Counted from the first letter of the stretch, positions 39,176 through 48,180 are shown. The stretch is 52,953 nucleotides of DNA from Thermaceae bacterium (GCA_015519965.1 WIAM01000038.1:1-52953), one strand, 5' to 3'. The notes: generated from the letters alone by a model not told the origin. Numbers and translations: made by a program.

Positions 39176-40141
39176 CTAAAAGCTCACGTTGATGTTGGCC
39201 TGGCCGCAGTCCTGGTAGGTGACGGTGATGGTCTTGGTCACCTGGCCGTTCGTGGTGTAGGTGTAGACCACCGTCCCGCGGTCAAATCCCGGGAAGTTAT
39301 CCTGCTGCTGGGCGCAGCTCTTCGACCAGTGCAAGGGGTCGTTGGCGTCGGTGGCCACGTTGAACACGTAATTGGTCCCGTCGCGGGTCATGTCGACGGT
39401 GCCGCTGACCTCGAGCGTACCCGCGTCACGGGGGCGCGCCGAGTCGTCGGGCGTGTAGGTCGTGGTGCGATCGATGGTGGTATCGGTTTGATGCACCACC
39501 TGGCCGTCGCGGGTGAGGATGATTTGCACCTGCATGCTCTTGGTAATGGTCACGCCGCCGCCCGAATCTGGAGCGACAGTCACGCTGCCGTCCCAGGTCC
39601 GGCTGCGGCTGAAGGCCACGCCGCGGGCGTTGGTGCCGCTGATGGTGGCCTGGAAATTCGTAAACGTCATGGTCCGGCTGGTGACGTTGGGATCAGTGTC
39701 GTCGGTATCCCCATAGCTGAGCTTTCCGGCGAACGTGGCGGTGTGGCCGTCGTCGGTGGTGGCGGAGCAGTTGGTGAACTCGACCGAGAATCCGCCCAGT
39801 ACGCCGTCGTTATCACCGTCCTGGCCGGCGCTCACGTTCACCGAGCACTGACCGCTCGCCGGGTCAATGTCTGCGAGTCGCACCCGCCAGTGCCGGAGTA
39901 AGCGGGCCACCGGACGGGGGAAGCCGGGAAGGAGCGACTGGGTAGCCACCTCCTGGCTGCCCGCGGTCAGCGTACCCGCCGCCAGATCCTCCAAAAGCGC
40001 CCCATCGAGGGCCAGCTCGTCCGCCACGACCGCCTGGGCGTCGCTGCTGTCCGCCTGGGGCGTGGCCAGCGAGCTGCAGGCCGAAAGCGCGACCACACCG
40101 AAGACACCCAAAACCCCAACCAACCACCTTCTGCTTTTCAT
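39176..40141 (-). CDS. Hypothetical lipoprotein, beta-rich, four cysteines
   Basis: A 321-residue exported lipoprotein: basic start MKSRRW, hydrophobic GVLGVFGVVALSAC with lipobox LSA-C. The mature part is rich in Thr, Asp, Gly and Val with alternating beta pattern. Four further Cys lie in two N-terminal (GQCSVNV, FTNCSATT) and two C-terminal (KSCAQQQ, QDCGQAN) spots, likely disulfides. GQDGDNDGVLG is an Asp-rich loop that could bind calcium. No family is recognised. ATG 40141 is chosen with GAGG eight bases upstream; ATG 40147 is possible. Confidence 0.75.
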   Translation of the reverse strand: MKSRRWLVGVLGVFGVVALSACSSLATPQADSSDAQAVVADELALDGALLEDLAAGTLTAGSQEVATQSLLPGFPRPVARLLRHWRVRLADIDPASGQCSVNVSAGQDGDNDGVLGGFSVEFTNCSATTDDGHTATFAGKLSYGDTDDTDPNVTSRTMTFTNFQATISGTNARGVAFSRSRTWDGSVTVAPDSGGGVTITKSMQVQIILTRDGQVVHQTDTTIDRTTTYTPDDSARPRDAGTLEVSGTVDMTRDGTNYVFNVATDANDPLHWSKSCAQQQDNFPGFDRGTVVYTYTTNGQVTKTITVTYQDCGQANINVSF

Positions 40142-40219
40142 TGCCATCACCTCGAGGCCAGCCTAAGAAGGCCGGGCCCAAAGCGGCTGAAGGACCTCTT
40201 AACAAACGTTCATACAGGC

Positions 40220-41551
40220 CTATTTGGCCTGGTTGGCGGCGACCAGCAACGGGTCCCACACCGGGCTGAACGGCGGGGCGTAGGCCAAATCAAGCCGGCG
40301 CAGGTCCTCAACCGTAGCCCGTTGCTGGATGAGCGCTGCCACCACATCAACGCGCAGCGCGTCGCTGCCCCCACCCACGATCTGAGCGCCGAGCAAGCGG
40401 CCCGAACTCGCCTCGTAGACGAGCTTGACGAAAAGCGGGTGGCCACCGGGCATGTAGTGCGCCCGGTCCCGGGACTTGATCATCGCCGAGCGAACGTCAA
40501 AGCCCGCCTGGCGCGCCCTTTCCTCGGTGAGTCCGGTCACCGCAACCGCGAGATCGAAGACCTTGCTGATCGCGCTGCCCACCACCCCCTTGAACGTCGC
40601 GTCTTCACCGGCGATCACCGCGCCCGCGGTGCGGCCGTGCTTATTGGCCACGTCGCCAAGGGGCAGCCAGTAGGGCTCGCCGGTCACGAGGTGCACGCTC
40701 TCGGCCACGTCGCCGGCGGCCCAAACCCCGGGGAGGTTGGTGCGAAGCTTCTCGTCGACAGCAATGGCGCCGGTGGGACCGAGCCGAACGCCTATTTGCT
40801 CCGCCAAGGCCACGTTCGGCCGGATGCCAACCGAGACCAGGGCCAGATCGGCGTCGATCGTCCCCTGGCTGGTCACCACCGCGCGGAGCGCACCCTCACC
40901 GGCAAACCCCTCGACTCGAGCCCCGGTAACGACCTCGACCCCGCTCCGAACCAACGCCTGGGCGACGATCTCGCTGATCTCCGGATCGAGCTGGGGCATG
41001 ACCCGGTCCATGGCCTCGACCACCACCACCGCAAGGCCCCGTTTTCGGAAGGCCTCGGCCATTTCGAGGCCCACATACCCGCCGCCGACCACCACCGCGC
41101 GACGGGCGCGGTCCAACCACTCGCGAATCGCGAGCCCGTCCTCCGGCGTGCGCAGGGTAAAAACCCCAGGCAGATCGGCACCGGGAAGGGCCAGGCGCAC
41201 CGGGCTGGCGCCGGTGCTGATCACCAGATAATCGAAGCGCTCCCTTCGCGTTTCTCCCCCATCGAGGTCGCGCACCAAAACTTCGCGGTTTTCGTAGTCC
41301 ACCTCGACCACTTCGTGGCGGGTGAGCGCGGCAATGCCCTGCTTTTTGAACTGCTCTGGCGTCCGAGCGACCAGCGCCTCGACCCGCTCGATCTCGCCCG
41401 CGATGAAGTAGGGCAACCCGCAGGCCCCATAAGACACGTAATGCGTTTTTTCAAAGGCGATGACCTCGAGGTCAGGACGACTCCTTTTCGCCTTGGCCGC
41501 GGCGCTCATCCCCGCGGCCACGCCACCGATGATCACAAGACGCTCGCTCAT
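40220..41551 (-). CDS. cdr: CoA-disulfide reductase / NAD(P)H-dependent persulfide reductase
   Basis: A 443-residue flavoprotein of the single-cysteine disulfide reductase class. FAD site at LVIIGGVAAGMSAAAK (5-20), redox Cys44 in VSYGACGLPYFIAGE, NAD(P) site at AVVVGGGYVGLEMAEAF, FAD-ribityl loop GVWAAGDVAE, and the C-terminal YAPPFSPVWDPL with the conserved Tyr. It reduces CoA disulfide, or CoA persulfides and polysulfide. ATG 41551 lies one base after AAGGAGG and six after TATAAA, so either leadered or leaderless initiation is possible. A TTATACC/GGTATAA palindrome overlaps the -10, hinting at a CstR/CsoR-type persulfide or copper repressor. Confidence 0.9.
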   Translation of the reverse strand: MSERLVIIGGVAAGMSAAAKAKRSRPDLEVIAFEKTHYVSYGACGLPYFIAGEIERVEALVARTPEQFKKQGIAALTRHEVVEVDYENREVLVRDLDGGETRRERFDYLVISTGASPVRLALPGADLPGVFTLRTPEDGLAIREWLDRARRAVVVGGGYVGLEMAEAFRKRGLAVVVVEAMDRVMPQLDPEISEIVAQALVRSGVEVVTGARVEGFAGEGALRAVVTSQGTIDADLALVSVGIRPNVALAEQIGVRLGPTGAIAVDEKLRTNLPGVWAAGDVAESVHLVTGEPYWLPLGDVANKHGRTAGAVIAGEDATFKGVVGSAISKVFDLAVAVTGLTEERARQAGFDVRSAMIKSRDRAHYMPGGHPLFVKLVYEASSGRLLGAQIVGGGSDALRVDVVAALIQQRATVEDLRRLDLAYAPPFSPVWDPLLVAANQAK

Positions 41552-41558
41552 ACCTCCT

Positions 41559-41579
41559 TTATACCCCCAAGAGGTATAA
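41559..41579 (-). promoter_or_regulatory. CstR/CsoR-like operator in the cdr promoter
   Basis: TTATACC (41559-41565) and GGTATAA (41573-41579) form a perfect inverted repeat with a C/A/G spacer (CCCAAGA). On the minus strand GGGGGTATAA supplies the -10, exactly as at 3929-3944. It sits between the two divergent starts at 41551 and 41606. Confidence 0.58.
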
Positions 41580-41605
41580 CCCCGCCTACCCCGTATATTG
41601 GACGC

Positions 41606-43381
41606 ATGGCAAACGACGTTCAATCATGGCGCTGGGACCTCACCGACCTCTTCCCGGACGTGGCCGCGTACGAAACCGAGCTCAAAGCCCTGACGGAAAA
41701 GGCCGGACACTTCGGACGCTGGCGGGAAAAGCTGAATGACCTCGATCGCGACGGCTTCCTCGAGCTGCTCCGGGAGTTTGAAGAACTCTCCCTCCTGGCC
41801 CACAGGCTCGTCGCCTACGCCGCGCTCGAGTTCTATGCCGACAGCCGCTCCGAAGCTGCCCAGGCCCGCTTCGCCCACGCCCAGAGCCAGCTCGGCGAGC
41901 TCTCGGCCAAGACCCTCTTTTTCGAGGTGTGGTGGAAGCACCTCGAGGACGCCAAGGCCAAGGCCCTGATCGAGGCCGCGGGGCATCGCTATGCCTACTG
42001 GCTCGCCGAAATGCGCTCGTGGCGCCCCTACACCCTCGGCGAGGAGGCCGAGCGGGCCATCACCCTCAAGAACACGGTGGCCCGGGCCCAGGGCAAGATC
42101 TACGAAACAATCAACGACCGCTACACCTTCGCTTTCGAAGCCGAGGGCAAGCGCATCGAGGCCAAAAAGAGCGAGCTCTCGCGCTACACCCGCCATCAAA
42201 ACCCTGCCGTCCGCCAGGCCGCCTACGACGCCATGCTCAAGCGTTACCGCGAAGAGGCGATGATCCTGGGGGAGCTCTACCGGCTGGTGGCCGAGGATTG
42301 GAAAAACGAATACGTCAAGCTCCGGGGCTTCCCAACCCCGATCTCGGCGAGGAACAAGATGAACGATCTCCCCGATGCCGTGGTCGAGGCGTTGCTCAAG
42401 GCCACGGAAGAGGGGAGCCAAACCTTCCAGGTCTACTTCCGCCTCAAGGCCCGGGCGCTCGGCATGAAGCGGCTTTCCCGCTACGACCTCTACGCCCCGG
42501 TCGGGGAAAGCGAGCGCCAGTACACCTTTGACGAAGCGGTGGCGCTGGTCAGCGAGGCTTTCAAGCAGTTCGACCCCGAGTTCGAAGCGCTGATGCGACA
42601 GGTTATCGAGGCCCGACACATCGATGTCTTCCCCCGCGACGGGAAACGCTCGGGCGCGTTCTCTTACGGCCCCGTGCCCGGCATGACCCCCTACGTGCTC
42701 CTCAACTTCCAGGGCCAGGCCCGCGATGTGGCCACGCTGGCCCACGAACTCGGGCACTCGGTCCACAGTCTGCTCGCCGCTTCCCATCCGGTCTTCACCT
42801 TCCACCCACCCCTTCCCCTGGCGGAGTCAGCCTCAACCTTCGGCGAGATGCTGCTCGTCGACCGGCTGCTGGAAACCGAATCGGATCCCAGGCTCCGAAT
42901 GAGCATCCTCTTTCACCAACTCGACGGCTTCTACGGCACCATCCTCCGCCAGGCCTACTTCGCCCGCTTCGAGATCGAGGCCCACGACCTCCTCACCGGC
43001 GGCGCGCCCCTCGAGGCGGTCCACTCGGCCTACCTCAAAACGCTCAAGGACCAATTCGGCGACGCGGTCGAGGTCCCCGAGCATTTCCAGTACGAGTGGC
43101 TGATGGTGCCCCACTTCTACCACACGCCCTTTTACGTCTACGCCTACGCCTTCGGCCAGCTGCTGGTGCTTTCGCTCTACCGGCGCTACCAGACCGAGGG
43201 CCAGGCGTTCGTTCCCAAGCTGAAACGCATTCTGGCCGCCGGGGGGTCCCAAAACCCCGCCGAGCTCCTGCAAAAAGAAGGCTTTGACATCGAGGACCCC
43301 GGCTTTTGGCTCTCGGGCTTCGAGCTCATCGGCGAACACGTCGCGCGGCTGGAAGCCGAAATGGACCGCGAATCGGAGTGA
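41606..43381 (+). CDS. pepF: Oligoendopeptidase F (M3B zinc peptidase)
   Basis: Cytoplasmic metallopeptidase that degrades short peptides. The 591-residue protein begins WRWDLTDLFPDVAAYE and has the helical N-terminal domain typical of PepF. The zinc motif is ATLAHELGHSVHSLL, with the third ligand Glu in ESASTFGEMLL about 25 residues on. The HHF-like substrate loop is MVPHFYHTPFYVYAYAFGQL. ATG 41606 is six bases after TATATT, a leaderless promoter, and lies only 54 bases from the divergent cdr start, so both may be affected by the intervening operator. Confidence 0.94.
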   Translation: MANDVQSWRWDLTDLFPDVAAYETELKALTEKAGHFGRWREKLNDLDRDGFLELLREFEELSLLAHRLVAYAALEFYADSRSEAAQARFAHAQSQLGELSAKTLFFEVWWKHLEDAKAKALIEAAGHRYAYWLAEMRSWRPYTLGEEAERAITLKNTVARAQGKIYETINDRYTFAFEAEGKRIEAKKSELSRYTRHQNPAVRQAAYDAMLKRYREEAMILGELYRLVAEDWKNEYVKLRGFPTPISARNKMNDLPDAVVEALLKATEEGSQTFQVYFRLKARALGMKRLSRYDLYAPVGESERQYTFDEAVALVSEAFKQFDPEFEALMRQVIEARHIDVFPRDGKRSGAFSYGPVPGMTPYVLLNFQGQARDVATLAHELGHSVHSLLAASHPVFTFHPPLPLAESASTFGEMLLVDRLLETESDPRLRMSILFHQLDGFYGTILRQAYFARFEIEAHDLLTGGAPLEAVHSAYLKTLKDQFGDAVEVPEHFQYEWLMVPHFYHTPFYVYAYAFGQLLVLSLYRRYQTEGQAFVPKLKRILAAGGSQNPAELLQKEGFDIEDPGFWLSGFELIGEHVARLEAEMDRESE

Positions 43382-43420
43382 GGATCCGAAGGGGGCCGTT
43401 CTCGCCTCGCCGGTGGCACT

Positions 43421-44131
43421 TCAGCCAGTCGTTTCCCGGGCCTCGATGCGCCTCACCCCCACCAGAAGCGCCGCCGCCGACAATCCGGCGGCGGCGAAGA
43501 TCATCAGCATGACCAGGATCTGATACCGTGCCGCCACCAAGGGATCAACACCGGCCAGGATCTGCCCCGTCATCAACCCCGGAATCGAGACTAGACCCAC
43601 GGCATAGAGGGCGTTGGTCGCCGGGATCAGCCCCGCCCGGAAGGCCCTGGCCCTGGCCCGAGCAAAGTCGAGACCCAAGGCGCGCTCGGCGAAGTAACGC
43701 TCAGCCGCCAGGCTCACGGCATTCATCGCATTGGAAAAGGCCATCCCTCCCAAAGGGATGAGCACCGAGGGCGCATACCAGGGACGGGGTCGGAGAACGA
43801 GCTCGGTCGCCACCAAAAGCGCTAGCCCGCCGCCGCCCAAGACGCCGGCGAGCGCGTAGGGGAAAAGCCGCCGGCGCCGGTCGAGCACGGTGCGAAGGGC
43901 GATCCATCCCGCGACCATGGCCATGGCGGTGAGCACGGCGAACACCACCAGGGGATGGCGGGTGAGGAACACGTAGGCCAGAGCGTAGCCCACGAGCAAG
44001 AGCTGGGCGAGCATCCTGCCTAACGCGATCCAAGGGGTCTTCGAGTCCTCGCTCCAAACGGCATAGAGGTAGGCCACGATCAAAGCGAGCAGCAAGGCGT
44101 AAAGGAGCCGGGCCAGGGGAATCGTTGCCAT
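43421..44131 (-). CDS. UPF0014 (FetB-like) metal exporter permease
   Basis: A 236-residue membrane protein with seven helices. Family signatures are SVLIPLGGMAFSNAMNAVSL and VSIPGLMTGQILAGVDPLVAARYQ (in two parts), followed by ILVMLMIFAAAG. In E. coli FetB works with the ATPase FetA to export iron. No ATPase gene lies next to it here, so the partner must be elsewhere. The possible start is ATG 44131, eight bases after TAAGCT. It is divergent from a TauE-type exporter. Confidence 0.85.
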   Translation of the reverse strand: MATIPLARLLYALLLALIVAYLYAVWSEDSKTPWIALGRMLAQLLLVGYALAYVFLTRHPLVVFAVLTAMAMVAGWIALRTVLDRRRRLFPYALAGVLGGGGLALLVATELVLRPRPWYAPSVLIPLGGMAFSNAMNAVSLAAERYFAERALGLDFARARARAFRAGLIPATNALYAVGLVSIPGLMTGQILAGVDPLVAARYQILVMLMIFAAAGLSAAALLVGVRRIEARETTG

Positions 44132-44165
44132 CTCGCCTCAGCTTACGCCTTAGGATGGCTTTGGC

Positions 44166-44894
44166 ATGACCGTCCTCGCCAACGCCGTAGCCCTCTTCGC
44201 CTTCGTGGTCAAAGGCCTGGCCGGATTCGGCCCCGCGCTCTTCATCGTTCCCACCCTGAGCTTGGTCAGCCCCCTCAAGACCGTCGTCCCCTACACCGCC
44301 TTCCTCCTCTTTCTGGCCAACCTCCCCATGCTCTACCTGGTCCGGCGCCACCTAAACGTGCGGCGCGATCTGCCAGCGGCGCTGGCGTATGCCCTCGGCA
44401 TCGCCCTCGGCACCCACGCCCTGATCGCACTTCCGGAAATGCTTCTTAAAAAAGCGTTGGGGCTGGTCCTCCTCGGCTTTGCCCTTTGGATCTTCTTCCG
44501 ACCCAGCGAACCCTCCAAACCGCCCAAAGAGACCCCCGGGGAAACCCTCCGGCTCGGACTTGCGAGTTTTGGCGGTGGCTTCCTGGTCGGCATGGTCGGG
44601 GCCGGCGCCCTGCCCTTTTTAATTTACGTTCCCCTGCGTTACCCAAAAAACGAGGCCCGGGCGCTGTTCACGGCCGTCTTCGCCCTGGGAACCCTGGCCT
44701 GGACGCTCTCTTACGCCGCCACCGGACTTTTGCGTCTCGAACAGGTCAAACTGGCCTTCTTCACCCTCCCCGGCGTCCTCCTCGGGCTGGGCCTTGGCAA
44801 CGCCCTGGCCAGCACCCTTTCCCAGCGGGCCTTCGCCCGGGCGCTGGGCGGTCTATTGGTACTCCCTGCACTAAAGTTGCTCGGCCTGTTCTGA
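44166..44894 (+). CDS. TauE/SafE family sulfite (anion) exporter
   Basis: A 242-residue membrane protein with about eight helices in two related halves, the TauE/SafE plan: VVKGLAGFGPALFIVPTLSL in the first and FGGGFLVGMVGAGALPFLIY in the second. The family is predicted to export sulfite, sulfoacetate and related anions. In this window sulfide oxidoreductase, persulfide reductase and rhodanese genes make a sulfur anion plausible. The ATG 44166 start has TAGGAT upstream at 9 bases. A metallophosphoesterase gene follows 12 bases later. Confidence 0.82.
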   Translation: MTVLANAVALFAFVVKGLAGFGPALFIVPTLSLVSPLKTVVPYTAFLLFLANLPMLYLVRRHLNVRRDLPAALAYALGIALGTHALIALPEMLLKKALGLVLLGFALWIFFRPSEPSKPPKETPGETLRLGLASFGGGFLVGMVGAGALPFLIYVPLRYPKNEARALFTAVFALGTLAWTLSYAATGLLRLEQVKLAFFTLPGVLLGLGLGNALASTLSQRAFARALGGLLVLPALKLLGLF

Positions 44895-44906
44895 TATTCT
44901 CACATC

Positions 44907-45647
44907 GTGCGGACCCTCCTGCTCTCCGATATCCACGGCAACCTCCCCGCCTTCAAGGCCGTGATGTCGCACGCCTCGAAACAGGGGTTCGATCGCGTTT
45001 TCTTCCTCGGCGACGCCGTTGGGTACTACCCCGACGGCGACGCGGTGGTCGGCGCTTTGCGAAAACTCAACGCCCAGGGGGTCCTCGGCAATCACGATGC
45101 CTGGATGCTGGCCCCGGAGTGGCAGACGTCCTCGGGCTACATCTTCGAGATTCTCAACTGGCAACGGGCGCGCATGCGCCCGGAAAACACCGACTACCTG
45201 CTCCGCTTGCCCTGGCACCGCGAAGGCGAACACCACCACATGGTCCACGGCAGCCCTTGCGACCCCATGGTCTACATCGATGAGCTCGAGGTCGCCCGTC
45301 AAGCCTTCACCTGCACCGCCAAGACCTGGATCTTCCACGGCCACACCCATCTGGCCGGCGCGTTTTTGGCCCTGGAAGGGCCGAACGGCCCCTGGATTCG
45401 CTACCGGCCGTTCACCAAGGAGAAAACCGTGCTCACCCTGCCGCCCCGGGGCCGGATCCTCGTCAACCCGGGCTCGGTGGGACAGCCCCGGGATGGTCTT
45501 CCCCTCGCGGCCTACGCGATTTGGGATGAGGCAAGTGCCCGTATCGAGGCCTACCGGGTTGCCTACGACCTGGAGGCCGTGCGGCGGCGCCTGGCCGATG
45601 CCGGGTTTCCGCTGCAGCTCTACGAGCGACTCAAGGTGGGACGATGA
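44907..45647 (+). CDS. Metallophosphoesterase (YfcE/MJ0936-like)
   Basis: A 246-residue two-metal phosphoesterase. The five metal motifs are all present: LSDIHGNLPA (D-x-H), FLGDAVGYYP (GD), LGNHDAW (GNHD), the isolated His in HHMVHGSP, and FHGHTHLAG (GHxH), then NPGSVGQPRDG. The start is GTG 44907, six bases after TATTCT, so the message may be leaderless. The stop overlaps holB as ATGA. The natural substrate is unknown; homologues hydrolyse phosphodiesters. Confidence 0.92.
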   Translation: MRTLLLSDIHGNLPAFKAVMSHASKQGFDRVFFLGDAVGYYPDGDAVVGALRKLNAQGVLGNHDAWMLAPEWQTSSGYIFEILNWQRARMRPENTDYLLRLPWHREGEHHHMVHGSPCDPMVYIDELEVARQAFTCTAKTWIFHGHTHLAGAFLALEGPNGPWIRYRPFTKEKTVLTLPPRGRILVNPGSVGQPRDGLPLAAYAIWDEASARIEAYRVAYDLEAVRRRLADAGFPLQLYERLKVGR

Positions 45648-46555
45648 TCGAGGTCATTGGGCACGAGAACGCTCGGGACCTCCTCGCCCAGTCGCGGCCC
45701 CAGAGCCTGCTGCTCAGCGGGCCCGAGGGCGTGGGGCGCCGGCATCTGGCCGCCTGGTTTGCCTACGGCCTCAACTGTGAACAGGGCTTTCCCCCATGCG
45801 GCCAGTGCGCGAGCTGCCGCCAAACCCCGCACCCCGACCACTTCGAAATCGGACCCAGAACCACCAACCGTTCGGGCGAGACCGCACAAAACCCCCAGAT
45901 CCACATCGACCAGATCGTCCCCCGCCAGGGGGCCGAGGTGCAAAGCCTGCTGGAATGGATCGAGTCCGCACCCCAGTACCGGCGCAAGGTGGCGGTCATC
46001 GACGGCGCCCACCAGATGACCGAGGCAGCGGCCAACGCTCTGCTCAAGCTGCTTGAAGAACCGCCGTCGTACGCCCACCTGGTGCTCATCGCCCCCAGCG
46101 GGCATTCGGTCCTCAAAACGCTCGCTTCCCGCTGCATCGAGGTCCGCCTGGCGCCGCTCCCCCCCGAACGCCTAAGGACGCTAAGCGACGACCCCGACAT
46201 GCTCGCCTTCGCCCAGGGCGCCCCCGGCCGGCTCCTCTGGGCACTCGAACACCCAGCCGAGGTGCACGACGTGGTCAAGCTGGTGGACGGCCTTTTGCTG
46301 CACCTCGACGAGGGACCCCGGGCCCTCGAGCTGGCCAAGGCCCTGTTGCAGCAAGTTCTCCAGGAACCCTCGCCGCTCCCTTTCTTGCAACGAGCCTTCG
46401 CCCGCCTCGAACCGACCTTGCGCGCCGAGGCCCTCGCCCTGATCAGCGAGATCGAGCAGGCCCGGCGCGCCTACGTCCACACCGATCTTCTCGCCGCCTA
46501 CCTGGTCTTGAAACTGAGGAGGATCTATGGAAACGTGCGTCCCCGTACGCTTTGA
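45644..46555 (+). CDS. holB: DNA polymerase III delta' subunit
   Basis: Part of the clamp loader. The 303-residue protein begins VIGHENARDLLAQSRPQSLL. Its P-loop is GPEGVGRRH, where the essential Lys and Thr/Ser are replaced, as expected for delta', which does not hydrolyse ATP. The zinc site is C45, C52, C55, C58 (PCGQCASC). KVAVIDGAHQMTEAAANALLKLLEEPP contains the sensor-1 region (given here in two parts: KVAVIDGAHQM, ANALLKLLEEPP). The C-terminus overlaps the PSP1 gene by 29 bases, a holB-ricT arrangement conserved with Firmicutes. Confidence 0.93.
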   Translation: MIEVIGHENARDLLAQSRPQSLLLSGPEGVGRRHLAAWFAYGLNCEQGFPPCGQCASCRQTPHPDHFEIGPRTTNRSGETAQNPQIHIDQIVPRQGAEVQSLLEWIESAPQYRRKVAVIDGAHQMTEAAANALLKLLEEPPSYAHLVLIAPSGHSVLKTLASRCIEVRLAPLPPERLRTLSDDPDMLAFAQGAPGRLLWALEHPAEVHDVVKLVDGLLLHLDEGPRALELAKALLQQVLQEPSPLPFLQRAFARLEPTLRAEALALISEIEQARRAYVHTDLLAAYLVLKLRRIYGNVRPRTL

Positions 46556-47324
46556 AGCCAGACCCAAGCACCACCTGGCCACCTTCCGCGGCCAGCCCCC
46601 CGCGACCAACGCTCAGGTGGTGGTGGTTACCCGGGAAGGCCCGCGGCTGGCCGTGGTCCGGGGCAAGCCCCAAAACGGACAGGCGGAGATGGAAATCCTG
46701 CGCCTGGCCACACCCGAGGACCTCTCCCGCTACGCCACGCTCAAGCAGCGGGCGGAAGCGTTCCGCTGGCGTATTAAAAGCCTGTTTCGAAGCAAATACC
46801 CCGGGGTCAAGATCGTAGGGGTCGAGTACACCCTCGACGGGGCGGTCCTCTTCGTCCGCTACCACGCCGAACGAAAGGTGCGGCTCGGCGCCGAACTCAA
46901 GCGCCTGGCCCGGGAATCGGGCGCGCGGATCGAGCTCGTCGCCCTCGGCGCTCGCGATGAGGTGGCGGAGATGGGGGCGATCGGGGCCTGCGGCATGGAG
47001 ACCTGCTGCAGCACCTGGATGCAGGATTTCGGCCCCACCACCATCCGCATGGCCCGGGACCAGCAACTCCCCCTCTCGCCGGAAAAAATCTCCGGGCCCT
47101 GCGGCCGGCTCCTTTGCTGCATCGCATACGAGCACCCCATTTACAAAGAACTCCTCGAGCAACTCCCCAAAAAGAACGCCCGGGTCTGCACCAAGTCCGG
47201 CATGTGCGGCAAGGTCGCCAAGCTCCACCCGCTCAGCCTGGAGGTCGAGATCAAGACCACCTCGGGCAGCCTCGTCCGGGCCAAAGCACACGAGGTCGAA
47301 CCCTGGCAGGAGGACAAAGCATGA
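46527..47324 (+). CDS. ricT: PSP1-domain protein (RicT/YaaT-like)
   Basis: A 265-residue protein with the PSP1 C-terminal domain. Conserved cysteines cluster in IGACGMETCCSTW (C155, C160, C161) and SGPCGRLLCCIAYE (C192, C197, C198), with two more in ARVCTKSGMCGKV. In B. subtilis YaaT (RicT) joins RicA and RicF to bind 4Fe-4S clusters and guide RNase Y processing; the latter genes are not seen in this window. Lysine/arginine-rich strands in the first half could contact RNA. ATG 46527 has GAGGATCT upstream. It overlaps holB and is followed by an ATGA overlap. Confidence 0.88.
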   Translation: METCVPVRFEARPKHHLATFRGQPPATNAQVVVVTREGPRLAVVRGKPQNGQAEMEILRLATPEDLSRYATLKQRAEAFRWRIKSLFRSKYPGVKIVGVEYTLDGAVLFVRYHAERKVRLGAELKRLARESGARIELVALGARDEVAEMGAIGACGMETCCSTWMQDFGPTTIRMARDQQLPLSPEKISGPCGRLLCCIAYEHPIYKELLEQLPKKNARVCTKSGMCGKVAKLHPLSLEVEIKTTSGSLVRAKAHEVEPWQEDKA

Positions 47325-47890
47325 TGCGGGTCACGGTGATTGAGCGAGCTCTGGACCGATTTTTCCACTTCTACCCCGGCGTGGTGGCCATCGTGGGGGC
47401 GAAAGATCCCAGCCACGGGGCCAACTTCATGCCCGCGGTCTGGAACACTGGGCTCTCGTTTGATCCCCCGCTCTTCGGTGTCTCCATCAGCCCAAAGCGC
47501 CACACCTACCGGCTGCTGGAAAACGAAGCGCCCTGGAGCGTTTCGTTTCTCTCCTTTGAGCACGCCGATCTGGCGGCCCGTCTTGGCAGCACCAGCGGGC
47601 GGGACCTCAACAAGGTGAACGCCTTTGGCCTTGCGGTCCTCTGGGGGAAGGCGCTTGATGTGCCGATCCTCAAAAACGCCTTCGCCGCCTACGAACTCGA
47701 GCCCGCCGGCCGGGTCAAGACCGGCGACCACGACCTTTTCATCGGGCGGGTGCGCGCCGTTTGGGAAGACCAAACCGCCTTCGATCAAGAAGGCGTGCCC
47801 TTACCGGAATACGTCAGGCCCCTCCTCTACTTCGGTCGCTTCCGCTACGGCGCCCCGGCAGAGAAAACCGTTCGCCTCAAGTTTCGATGA
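47321..47890 (+). CDS. Flavin reductase-like (FMN-binding split-barrel) protein
   Basis: A 189-residue flavoprotein. The fold is seen from YPGVVAIVGAKDPSHGANFM and SFDPPLFGVSISPKRHTYRL (FMN-phosphate contacts), then WSVSFLSFEHADLAARLG and DHDLFIGRVRAVW. Such proteins reduce flavin with NAD(P)H or act on other substrates; many paralogues are uncharacterised. ATG 47321 has GGAGGACAAAGC upstream and overlaps the ricT stop. ATG 47324 is the next codon. It is coupled to the small gene downstream. Confidence 0.85.
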   Translation: MMRVTVIERALDRFFHFYPGVVAIVGAKDPSHGANFMPAVWNTGLSFDPPLFGVSISPKRHTYRLLENEAPWSVSFLSFEHADLAARLGSTSGRDLNKVNAFGLAVLWGKALDVPILKNAFAAYELEPAGRVKTGDHDLFIGRVRAVWEDQTAFDQEGVPLPEYVRPLLYFGRFRYGAPAEKTVRLKFR

Positions 47891-48177
47891 ACCACGCTGG
47901 CAGGATCAAAAAGCGGCTCCGGGCCCTGCGAATCAACCGGGCCCAAACCGAAGCCCAACTGGTTTTGCTCGAGGGCGTGATCCACTTTCGCGCCGACGGT
48001 CACGCGCACTGGGCCAAGGCCCGGGGCACCCCCGAGGTCGAAGCCGCCGGACGGGCGATCCTGGCCTTTCGCCTCGAGGGCCGGCGGCTGGTGGTCGAGT
48101 TCGACGACGGCAGCGTCCTCTCCGTGCGAAGGGTATGGCTCGGCACCCGGACCGCCGCCCAAGTGCCCATCACTTAA
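47887..48177 (+). CDS. Hypothetical protein (96 aa)
   Basis: A small, basic protein (MNHAGRIKKRLRALRINRAQ) with a beta-rich remainder (FRLEGRRLVVEFDDGSVLSV). No recognised family, signal or cysteine. The ATG 47887 overlaps the flavin reductase stop as ATGA, so it is the last gene of the metallophosphoesterase-holB-ricT-flavin reductase operon. The positive N-terminal helix might bind nucleic acid, speculation from composition only. Confidence 0.6.
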   Translation: MNHAGRIKKRLRALRINRAQTEAQLVLLEGVIHFRADGHAHWAKARGTPEVEAAGRAILAFRLEGRRLVVEFDDGSVLSVRRVWLGTRTAAQVPIT

Positions 48178-48180
48178 GTA

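Noticed and set aside
40322-41605. 428-codon extension upstream of pepF in the same frame
   Set aside because: It is antisense to the CoA-disulfide reductase gene; pepF begins at ATG 41606 with its family N-terminus.
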